Of a stretch of DNA of 64,000 nt, positions 58,159 to 64,000 are shown piece after piece. Source of the stretch: Ruania suaedae (GTDB lineage: Bacteria > Actinomycetota > Actinomycetes > Actinomycetales > Beutenbergiaceae); NCBI RefSeq assembly GCF_021049265.1, contig NZ_CP088018.1:744001-808000 (forward strand). The letters are read 5' to 3'. Numbering within the stretch: the stretch's first letter is position 1; the number at the start of each line of letters is the position of its first letter. The notes beneath the pieces are model-generated. The model ran no database searches. It was not told the origin of the DNA and saw nothing but the letters and a program-made list of their open reading frames with translations. Both the position numbers and the translations under genes were made by a program.

Positions 58159-59457
58159 TCACTGCTCGGCGAGTAGCGGCTCGAGGTCGGCGATCACCTG
58201 GGAGGCGGCCTCCTCGGGATCCTGCTGCCCGCCCAGGACGGCGCTCCAGGCCTGACCGACTGCGAGCTGCACGTCCGGCACGGACTCCGGCGGGATGGAC
58301 TGCGCGGGATAGCTGGCTCCGTAGGCCGCCACGGTCTCGGTGAAGGCCGAGAGGAGCTCGTCGCTGGTGACCGCCTCGTCCTCGGCCGCATCGGAGCGGG
58401 ACGGGATGTAGCCGACCGTCTCGGTGGCCGCCACCTGTCCTTCCACGGAGAGGTACGTCGTCGTGAGGTACTCCCAGGCGAGATCCGGGTCATCGGCATT
58501 GGCGGTGATGCCCTGGCCCTCGCCACCGAGGTAGACCTGGCCGGAGTCGTCGAGCGGGAGGGGGACGACTCCGTACTCGAAGGAGGCGTCCTCAGCGGCG
58601 CCCATCTGCCAGTTGCCGTTCTCGGCGAACGCGATGTCCCCCGCGGCGAACTCCTGGAAGGGCACGGTCTGATCCCAGTTGACGACCTCGGGGGAGAGGT
58701 AGCCGGACTCGACCCAGCCGCTGACGCGGCTGAACGCACTCTCGAGCGCGCCCGCATCCGGGGAGTCGTAGCTGAAACCGTCGTGGGAGAGCCACGGGTA
58801 GGCCTGCCACTCGCCCTGCCCCTGTGGGAGTCCGGTCATGGTGATGCCTTCGTAGCCGGCCTCGACTGCCGCCTGCATCGCCGCTTCCAGTTCGTCCATC
58901 GTCTGCGGTGGCTCGACGCCGATCTCGTCGAGAATGTCCTGGTTGTACCAAAGACCGAGCAGGTTCACGTACCCCTGAACGCCGTAGATCTGGTCGTTGA
59001 CCGAGTGGAGGACTGACTCGGGAAGCTGGTCGGTGTCTTCCCAGTCGGCGAGGTAGTTGTCGAGTGGGACGAGAACATCGGCCAGGGCGAGCGTCGAGGT
59101 CTCGGCCCCGTTGAAGACCACGACGTCCGGACCCTCGCCGGCGCCCGTGGCCGAGACGACCTTCGACATGATCTGGTCGTACGGGACGTAGGCGTTCTCG
59201 ACCGTGACGTCCGGATGGGCATCCTCGAACATCTCGGCGTAGGTGTCCATCACCTCCACCTGGTTCGGCTCTGAGAAGTAGTGCCAGACAGTGAGGGTCT
59301 GCTCGCCTTCGCCGGCAGCGCCGTCCGAGGCCTCCTCATCAGATCCGCCGAGTCCAGTGCCCGATCCACAGGCCGCGAGCCCGAGAGAGACGGCAAGGCC
59401 GCCTGAGGCGAGAAGCACCGCCCGACGCTGCCATGGGGTGTGAGTGCTGTAGGTCAC
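58159..59457 (-). CDS. ABC sugar-binding lipoprotein (GH127 operon)
   Basis: This 432-residue lipoprotein has a signal ending LGLAAC (Cys30) and a Gly/Ser/Glu-rich linker, then a family 1 solute-binding fold beginning LTVWHYFSEPNQVEVMDTY, a phrase common to sugar-binding proteins. GTG 59455-59457 has GGAG 7 bases upstream. A promoter and LacI-type operator lie just ahead, and the regulator is divergent at 59,588. Confidence 0.93.
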   Translation of the reverse strand: MTYSTHTPWQRRAVLLASGGLAVSLGLAACGSGTGLGGSDEEASDGAAGEGEQTLTVWHYFSEPNQVEVMDTYAEMFEDAHPDVTVENAYVPYDQIMSKVVSATGAGEGPDVVVFNGAETSTLALADVLVPLDNYLADWEDTDQLPESVLHSVNDQIYGVQGYVNLLGLWYNQDILDEIGVEPPQTMDELEAAMQAAVEAGYEGITMTGLPQGQGEWQAYPWLSHDGFSYDSPDAGALESAFSRVSGWVESGYLSPEVVNWDQTVPFQEFAAGDIAFAENGNWQMGAAEDASFEYGVVPLPLDDSGQVYLGGEGQGITANADDPDLAWEYLTTTYLSVEGQVAATETVGYIPSRSDAAEDEAVTSDELLSAFTETVAAYGASYPAQSIPPESVPDVQLAVGQAWSAVLGGQQDPEEAASQVIADLEPLLAEQ

Positions 59458-59493
59458 GAGGATCTCCTTCGTTCCTGTGGGGCCGGCAACGCT

Positions 59494-59507
59494 CGAAAAC
59501 GCTTTCG
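59494..59507. promoter_or_regulatory. LacI-type operator CGAAAACGCTTTCG
   Basis: A near-palindrome centred on CG with one mismatch, lying between the transcription start and the binding-protein gene. The divergent LacI-type repressor at 59,588 is its likely ligand. Confidence 0.75.
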
Positions 59508-59519
59508 GCAGTTTCGAGC

Positions 59520-59548
59520 AGGTTAGCATCCGGTTCGTGTACGGTCAA
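59520..59548 (-). promoter_or_regulatory. Promoter of the GH127 operon
   Basis: On the minus strand TTGACC (59543-59548) and TAACCT (59520-59525) are 17 bases apart. The LacI-type operator lies 13 bases beyond the -10. Confidence 0.75.
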
Positions 59549-59587
59549 CGGGTGGACAAGTGCGCGGGGATGGCGAAGGCGGCTTAG

Positions 59588-60601
59588 ATGACTGGAAATT
59601 CGGTGCGCGCGACCCTGCGCGACGTGGCGTCCGCTGCCGGTGTCTCCCTCGCCACAGCGTCGAAAGCGCTCAACGGACGGTCCGATGTGAAGGCCGACAC
59701 CCGTGTCCGGGTGCTGGAGGCGGCCGAGGATTTGCAGTTCACCCCCAACTCGGTGGCCCAGCACCTGGTCTCGGGGCGCACGCGCTCGGTGGGACTGATC
59801 ACCTCCGATCTGGTCGGGCGCTTCTCGCTCCCGATCCTGCGCGGTGTCGAGGGAGCGTTCGGGTCACAGCAGATGTCGGTTCTGCTGACCGATGCTCGCG
59901 AGGACTCGATCCGCGAGCAGCACCATGTGCGCACCCTGCTCGGACGTAAGGTGGACGGGCTGATCGTCGTCGGTTCCCGCACCGACCCGCGGCCCTCCCT
60001 CGGCCGCCATCTCCCGGTGCCAGTGGTCTACACCTACGCCCCCTCGGACGATCCCCAGGATCTCTCCTTGATCTGCGACAACGTCGGCGCCGGTGAGCTG
60101 GTGACGCGACACCTGCTCTCGTTGGGCAGGCGCCGTATCGCCCACATCCTCGGCGACGGGACGTATCAGGCGTCGCACGACCGGCTTGCTGGGATCACTG
60201 CGGCGTTGGCGGAGGCGGGTGTGGAGCTGGTGGGCGCTCACGACATGTTCGGGTCGTGGACCGAGTCATGGGGGCGCGCCGCGACCACGCAGATCATGGA
60301 TGCCCATCCCCGAGTCGACGCCATCATCTGTTCCTCGGATCAGATCGCCCGCGGCTGCTTGGACTCGTTGCGAGAGCGTGGAGTCACGGTGCCAGGCGAT
60401 GTGGCGGTGGCCAGTTTCGACAACTGGGAGATCCTGGCCACGGGATCCCGGCCGGAACTGACCTCGGTCGACATGAACTTTCAGGCGATGGGCAAGGCTG
60501 CGGCCGAACAGATTGTCGTAGCGCTCGACGGCGAGCCGCGAGCGGGTCTGCTCACCCAGGTGTGCCGACTCGCGATCCGCGGGTCGACGGTGGGTGAGTG
60601 A
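59588..60601 (+). CDS. LacI-family regulator of the GH127 operon
   Basis: This 337-residue regulator has an N-terminal HTH (TLRDVASAAGVSLATASKAL) and hinge helix near residue 55, then a PBP-like sensor (VGLITSDLVGRFSLPILRG near 68; GDVAVASFDNWEILA near 275). It is divergent from the binding-protein gene across the promoter/operator, the standard position for a dedicated repressor. A GGCGG site 8 bases before ATG 59588 is a weak SD. The convergent upp gene ends 16 bases after its stop. Confidence 0.92.
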   Translation: MTGNSVRATLRDVASAAGVSLATASKALNGRSDVKADTRVRVLEAAEDLQFTPNSVAQHLVSGRTRSVGLITSDLVGRFSLPILRGVEGAFGSQQMSVLLTDAREDSIREQHHVRTLLGRKVDGLIVVGSRTDPRPSLGRHLPVPVVYTYAPSDDPQDLSLICDNVGAGELVTRHLLSLGRRRIAHILGDGTYQASHDRLAGITAALAEAGVELVGAHDMFGSWTESWGRAATTQIMDAHPRVDAIICSSDQIARGCLDSLRERGVTVPGDVAVASFDNWEILATGSRPELTSVDMNFQAMGKAAAEQIVVALDGEPRAGLLTQVCRLAIRGSTVGE

Positions 60602-60616
60602 ACCGGCGTAGTCGGC

Positions 60617-61255
60617 TCAGTCGACAACGCCGTACAGGCGGTCCCCGGCATCACCCAGCCCGGGGATGATGTACCCCTTCTCGTTCAGATGATCGTCGAC
60701 GGCGGCCGTCACGATGGTCACGTCCGTGCGGTCGCCGATGGCCTCCTGCACCGTGCGCAGGCCCTCCGGGGCCGCGAGCAGGGTCACGCAGATGACATCG
60801 CGCGCGCCGCGCGCGAACAGGTACTCGATACTGGCCACGAGCGTACCGCCGGTGGCGAGCATGGGGTCGATCACGTAGCACTGCCGGCCGGTGAGATCGT
60901 CGGGGAGGCGGTTGGCGTAGGTGATCGCCTCGAGCGTCTCCTCGTTGCGCTGCAGGCCGAGGAAACCCACCTCGGCGGTGGGCAGCAGCCGCGTCATCCC
61001 CTCGAGCATGCCCAGTCCGGCACGCAGGATCGGCACCACGATCGGGCGCGGCTCGGCGATCCGCGTCCCGACGGTGCGCGCGACCGGGGTGTCGATCTCC
61101 TCGGTCTCGGTCCGGATGTCACGCGTGGCCTCGTAGGCCAGCAGCGTCACCAGCTCCTCGGTGAGCTGCCGGAAGATCGGGGAAGGGGTCCGCACATCCC
61201 GCAGCACGGTCAGCTTGTGGGCGATGAGCGGGTGATCGGCAACGTGCAGGCGCAT
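60617..61255 (-). CDS. upp: Uracil phosphoribosyltransferase
   Basis: This 212-residue type I PRTase has the PRPP-binding loop [16 protein letters not shown] near residue 125 and opens [20 protein letters not shown], the classic Upp start. The C-terminal [13 protein letters not shown] holds the uracil site. It salvages uracil to UMP. A TAGATT -10 box 7 bases before the ATG with no ribosome site suggests a leaderless transcript. Divergent from tadA. Confidence 0.96.
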   Translation of the reverse strand: MRLHVADHPLIAHKLTVLRDVRTPSPIFRQLTEELVTLLAYEATRDIRTETEEIDTPVARTVGTRIAEPRPIVVPILRAGLGMLEGMTRLLPTAEVGFLGLQRNEETLEAITYANRLPDDLTGRQCYVIDPMLATGGTLVASIEYLFARGARDVICVTLLAAPEGLRTVQEAIGDRTDVTIVTAAVDDHLNEKGYIIPGLGDAGDRLYGVVD

Positions 61256-61262
61256 GGGTGCC

Positions 61263-61268
61263 AATCTA
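61263..61268 (-). promoter_or_regulatory. -10 box of leaderless upp
   Basis: TAGATT on the minus strand ends 7 bases before ATG 61255. No convincing -35 was seen. Confidence 0.55.
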
Positions 61269-61393
61269 ACGCGGCGCGCTCGGCTGTGGACACAGGCTCC
61301 CGCGATCGACCTCGGCTCCCGGCGTCGACCGAGGTTGCACCCTCGGTCCGGTCCCGGAAGCTGTGTCGGACGCCAAGCAGGCACACTGGAGCC

Positions 61394-61861
61394 ATGAACC
61401 CGCTCGGCACCGCCCGCCTCGAGGACGCGATGGGCCTGGCGCTCGAGGAGGCCCGGACGGCAGGGGAGGCGGGAGACGTGCCGGTGGGCGCCGTCGTGCT
61501 CTCGCCCGAAGGCCGGGTGCTCGGGGTGGGACGTAACCGCAGGGAGGCCGACGGCGACCCCACCGCCCATGCGGAGATCCTCGCCCTGCGGGCGGCGGGG
61601 GAGCAGCTGGGCGGGTGGCGCCTGACCGGTTGCACGCTCGTGGTGACGCTGGAGCCGTGCACGATGTGCGCCGGCGCGATCGTGCTGGCGCGGGTGCCGC
61701 ACCTGGTGCTCGGGGCGTGGGATGAGAAAGCAGGCGCGTGCGGCTCCACCCGTGACGTCGTCCGGGACTCCCGGCTGAACCACCAGGTGCAGGTGACCGG
61801 TGGGGTGCGCGGTGAGGAGGCCGTGGTGATGCTGCGGGGGTTCTTCGACCAGCGGCGCTGA
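61394..61861 (+). CDS. tadA: tRNA adenosine deaminase TadA-like
   Basis: This 155-residue deaminase has the zinc site HAE (59-61) and PCTMC (Cys89, Cys92), plus [20 protein letters not shown], the usual order for TadA. It deaminates wobble A34 of tRNA-Arg to inosine. A shorter member of the CDA superfamily, such as a nucleobase deaminase, is possible but HAE-x-L and DVPVGAVV favour TadA. It ends 3 bases before the convergent sirtuin gene stop. Confidence 0.92.
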   Translation: MNPLGTARLEDAMGLALEEARTAGEAGDVPVGAVVLSPEGRVLGVGRNRREADGDPTAHAEILALRAAGEQLGGWRLTGCTLVVTLEPCTMCAGAIVLARVPHLVLGAWDEKAGACGSTRDVVRDSRLNHQVQVTGGVRGEEAVVMLRGFFDQRR

Positions 61862-61864
61862 CCG

Positions 61865-62695
61865 TCAGAGGGCGGCGTCGAGTGCCTGGAGCGTCTCGCT
61901 GGTGCCGGTGTGCAGATGCAGCGTGGCCAGCTCGTCACCGCGGGTGGTGCCACGATTGACGATCGCCACCGGCATCGCGCTCTTGTGGGCGCGCCGGACG
62001 AACCGCAGGCCCGACATCACCGCCAATGACGAGCCGGCCACCAGCAGTGCCTGGCCGGACTCGACCATCGCGAAGGCGCGCGCCACCCGCTCCTTGGGGA
62101 CGTTCTCGCCGAAGTAGACGATGTTCGGCTTGAGCATGCCGCCGCAGACCGTGCAGGCGGGGACGCGGAAGTCGGCGGTGGAGTCGATGACGGCGTCGGC
62201 GTCCGGGGCGATTTCCACGTCGCCCACGTCGCGGCTGAAGTCGGGGTTGAGGGCCTGCAGGCGCTCGTGCATCTCGGTGCGGGTCACGACGGTGCCGCAC
62301 TGCAGGCAGATCACCTCGTTGTAGTGCCCATGCAGGTCGATGACGTGCTGGGAGCCGGCCGCCTGGTGCAGCAGGTCCACGTTCTGGGTGATGACGCCGG
62401 TGACCAGCCCGCGCTGCTCCATCCGGGCAAGCGCGCGGTGACCGTCGTTGGGTTCGGTGCGGCGCATGTGGCTCCAGCCGACGTGGTTACGCGCCCAGTA
62501 GTGCCGGCGGAAGCCGTCGTCGCTCACGAACTGCTGATAGGTCATCGGGTTGCGCGGCGGGGAGTCGGGGCCGCGGTAGTCCGGGATGCCGGAGTCGGTG
62601 GAGACGCCGGCGCCGGTGAGAACCGTGAAGGTCCGGCCGCGGAGGAGATCGACGAGCTCGTCGATCCCGGACTCCGGGGAGGGTGCTGTGCTCAC
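61865..62695 (-). CDS. Sir2-family NAD-dependent protein deacylase
   Basis: This 276-residue sirtuin has GAGVSTDSGIPDYRG (28-42) for NAD, TQNVD (103-107), the catalytic His122 in LHG, and a complete zinc ribbon Cys130/Cys133 and Cys181/Cys184. The GSSLAVMSG segment near 223 completes the Rossmann fold. It removes acyl groups from lysine and makes O-acyl-ADP-ribose. No partner is adjacent. Confidence 0.94.
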   Translation of the reverse strand: MSTAPSPESGIDELVDLLRGRTFTVLTGAGVSTDSGIPDYRGPDSPPRNPMTYQQFVSDDGFRRHYWARNHVGWSHMRRTEPNDGHRALARMEQRGLVTGVITQNVDLLHQAAGSQHVIDLHGHYNEVICLQCGTVVTRTEMHERLQALNPDFSRDVGDVEIAPDADAVIDSTADFRVPACTVCGGMLKPNIVYFGENVPKERVARAFAMVESGQALLVAGSSLAVMSGLRFVRRAHKSAMPVAIVNRGTTRGDELATLHLHTGTSETLQALDAAL

Positions 62696-62721
62696 CGCAC
62701 GAGCCTACGTCGGCTGCCGGT

Positions 62722-62751
62722 TTGGGCCTACCGGTGGTCTCCGGGTACTCT
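62722..62751 (+). promoter_or_regulatory. Putative promoter of tRNA-Ser
   Basis: TTGGGC (62722-62727) and TACTCT (62746-62751) are 18 bases apart; the expected start is ~5 bases before the mature tRNA. Confidence 0.5.
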
Positions 62752-62761
62752 GGCTCGCCGA

Positions 62762-62850
62762 GGTAGCGTGTCCGAGCGGCCGAAGGTGCAGCACTCGAAA
62801 TGCTGTGTGGTTCATAGCCACCGTGGGTTCAAATCCCACCGCTACCGCCA
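62762..62850 (+). tRNA. tRNA-Ser(CGA)
   Basis: Acceptor stem GGTAGCG (62762-62768) pairs with CGCTACC (62840-62846), followed by discriminator G and an encoded CCA (62848-62850). The anticodon stem CAGCA/TGCTG holds loop CTCGAAA with anticodon CGA at 62796-62798 (reads UCG). A long variable arm (GTGG...CCAC) is the class II feature of serine tRNAs. Confidence 0.97.
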
Positions 62851-62873
62851 TGTGATGTCGCAGGACATCGGAA

Positions 62874-62906
62874 TAGCCCGAACCCACGGATTGTGGGTTC
62901 GGGCTA
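62874..62906. terminator. 14-bp perfect hairpin at the IS end
   Basis: TAGCCCGAACCCAC and its complement surround a GGATT loop. The transposase stop codon (62904-62906) is part of the arm. It can terminate the tRNA transcript from one side and the transposase from the other. Confidence 0.75.
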
Positions 62907-64000
62907 GTTCTTCGTGGGGGCTGGTCCTGGGGGGCGTCCGGTGGGTTGGTAGCGCTTGGTGGGGTCGAGGGTGAGCTCGCGCAGGATCTCGCCGGTGGCG
63001 GCATTGATGATGGTGATGTCGAGGTCGGCGATGAGGAGGATCACGGGGGTTCGGGCGTGGGTTCGTCCGATGCCGATGTGGTGGAGGGTGCCGCCGTGGC
63101 GGAGGGTGACTTTGCCGGCGGTATCGACGCGGTCGTGGCGCACGCGGTGGTGAGGTTCGCCGGGTGTGGTGGCGGGGGTGGCCTTGGGGCGGGTGGTGTA
63201 GGCGGTGGCCGGGGTTGCCCGGTGGGGTAGGGACCGGTGGGGGCGTCGGTGGTTGTACTCGGTGGTGAACTCATCGAGCAGCGCTTGCAGGGCGGTGATG
63301 GTGGTGGGCTGGTCGGGGCGGGCGCGTAGCCACTTCTTGAGGGTCTGCTGGAAGCGCTCGACTTTGCCCTGGGTGGTGGGGTGGCCAGGCTTGCCGTTCT
63401 TCTGGATGATGCCGCGGCGGTGCAGTTCGGTCTCCAGTGCGGTGCGTCCACCGCGGCGCTTCTTGCTGGCCAGGCGCACGGTGTAGACCAGGCCGTTGTC
63501 GGTCAGGGTGGAGGCGGGGTAGCCGTGTTCGCGGGCGGTCTGGGCGAAGGTGGCGGCCACGATGGTGGAGGTGATCGCTTTGTGGGCGCTCAGGTGCAGC
63601 ACGGCGCGGGAGTGGTCATCGAGCCAGGTGATGATCTCGGTGTCGGCGCCGGCGCGTCCGCTGGGGCGGGTGAGGCGGTAGTGGGTGAAGTCCGATTGCC
63701 AGCACTCGTTCGGCTGCGCGGCTTCGAAACGCACGTAGGAGGACTTCGGTCGCTTCTTCGGCTCGGCGGTGATGAGCCCGGCGCGGGTCAGGATCCGGTG
63801 GATCGTGGCCCGGTGGACCTCGATGTGGTGGGTGTGGCCCAGGTGCCAGGCGATCGTTTCGGCGCCGCAGTCCAGGCCAGCACGCGACAGGCGGGCGCGG
63901 ATGGCCACGATCAGCTCCACGACCTCGGCATCGGTGGCCCTCGGCGTGGTGTGGGGGCGCCGCGAGCGTGGGACGAATGCGGCCTCGCCCTCGAGCCGAT
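62904..64000 (-). CDS. IS481-family transposase (5' end outside window)
   Basis: The minus-strand frame stays open to the right edge, so the N-terminus is missing. The visible 365 residues include a helix-turn-helix region (IRARLSRAGLDCGAETIAWH), then the integrase-core DDE triad: Asp in QSDFTHYRL, Asp in LTDNGLVY and Glu in QGKVERFQQTL. An EYNHRRPHRSL segment typical of IS481 and IS3-like cores follows, then a C-terminal IS481 beta domain. It ends within the IS hairpin. No frameshift is seen, so it may be active. Confidence 0.93.
   Translation of the reverse strand, partial: RLEGEAAFVPRSRRPHTTPRATDAEVVELIVAIRARLSRAGLDCGAETIAWHLGHTHHIEVHRATIHRILTRAGLITAEPKKRPKSSYVRFEAAQPNECWQSDFTHYRLTRPSGRAGADTEIITWLDDHSRAVLHLSAHKAITSTIVAATFAQTAREHGYPASTLTDNGLVYTVRLASKKRRGGRTALETELHRRGIIQKNGKPGHPTTQGKVERFQQTLKKWLRARPDQPTTITALQALLDEFTTEYNHRRPHRSLPHRATPATAYTTRPKATPATTPGEPHHRVRHDRVDTAGKVTLRHGGTLHHIGIGRTHARTPVILLIADLDITIINAATGEILRELTLDPTKRYQPTGRPPGPAPTKN

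Larger units (their letters stand above)
62851..64000. mobile_element. IS481-type insertion sequence, one end (other end outside window)
   Basis: The element probably ends at or near 62851, directly after the encoded CCA of tRNA-Ser. The sequence here, TGTGATGTCGCAGGACATC, has a TG start and resembles terminal repeats of actinobacterial IS481 elements. The far terminus and target duplication lie beyond the right edge, so the boundary is inferred. It holds one gene, the transposase. Confidence 0.65.

Noticed and set aside
1-64000. CRISPR array, prophage, integrase or toxin-antitoxin pair
   Set aside because: No regularly spaced repeats, phage structural genes, integrase other than the IS transposase, or recognised toxin-antitoxin pair was seen.

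Overview
The window comes from a very GC-rich actinobacterial chromosome. Signs are strong G/C third-position bias, many GTG starts, leaderless genes, an Lsr2 nucleoid protein, a DUF222/13E12-type HNH protein, a SAM-IV riboswitch and LacI-controlled CUT1 sugar importers. The gene content suggests a plant-polysaccharide-degrading member of the Micrococcales (Ruania/Beutenbergia-like). That placement is inferred from gene style, not computed.

Layout. 1-5,183: end of a topoisomerase IB, a Cys-rich zinc protein, an epimerase fused to a helical domain, a stress-type SDR, the NHEJ protein Ku, and a small protein that shares Ku's C-terminal motif. 5,184-10,637: an inner-membrane protein and an orphan ORF diverging from a perfect CRP-like palindrome, then a sugar isomerase/dehydrogenase pair behind a LacI-type operator, a dicarboxylate/amino-acid symporter and a MarR-like regulator. 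10,638-19,117: an operon resembling the Bacillus yes/lpl-yetA rhamnogalacturonan set (DUF624, solute-binding lipoprotein, two permeases, SGNH esterase, DUF1961, exo-rhamnogalacturonan lyase-like protein). 19,118-22,959: an FMN riboswitch and ribD-ribE-ribBA-ribH. 22,975-27,815: VOC and DUF1801 proteins, a glycerophosphodiesterase, a solitary ParA-like ATPase and a DUF222-HNH protein. 27,859-36,754: recC-recB-recD. 36,817-43,985: an SMP-30 hydrolase, then a cellobiose-type operon (cebE-cebF-cebG-GH1-cebR) with two CebR-box palindromes in front. 44,083-49,268: a TRIC channel, Lsr2, three consecutive membrane-anchored exported proteins of unknown function, a polytopic membrane protein and an alpha/beta hydrolase. 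49,313-54,466: a sulfur locus in which a class-V PLP enzyme sits behind a SAM-IV riboswitch and a DUF1737-rhodanese-metZ operon behind a SAM-I riboswitch. 54,475-60,601: a beta-L-arabinofuranosidase (GH127) operon with its importer and a divergent LacI regulator. 60,617-64,000: upp, tadA, a sirtuin, tRNA-Ser(CGA) and an IS481-type transposase running off the window.

How it works together. Three separate CUT1 importers (rhamnogalacturonan, cellobiose and arabinoside type) each pair a lipoprotein and two permeases with matching hydrolases. None carries its own ATPase gene, so a shared ATPase encoded elsewhere is likely. Two different SAM-sensing RNA classes act about 1.7 kb apart in the sulfur locus. 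No CRISPR array, prophage or obvious biosynthetic gene cluster was seen, and no gene-free stretch exceeds about 300 bases. I did not find a clearly new system; the best unexplained pieces are the triplet of exported proteins, the epimerase fusion, the Ku/Rho_N-like pair and the paired palindromes near 5,970-6,000.
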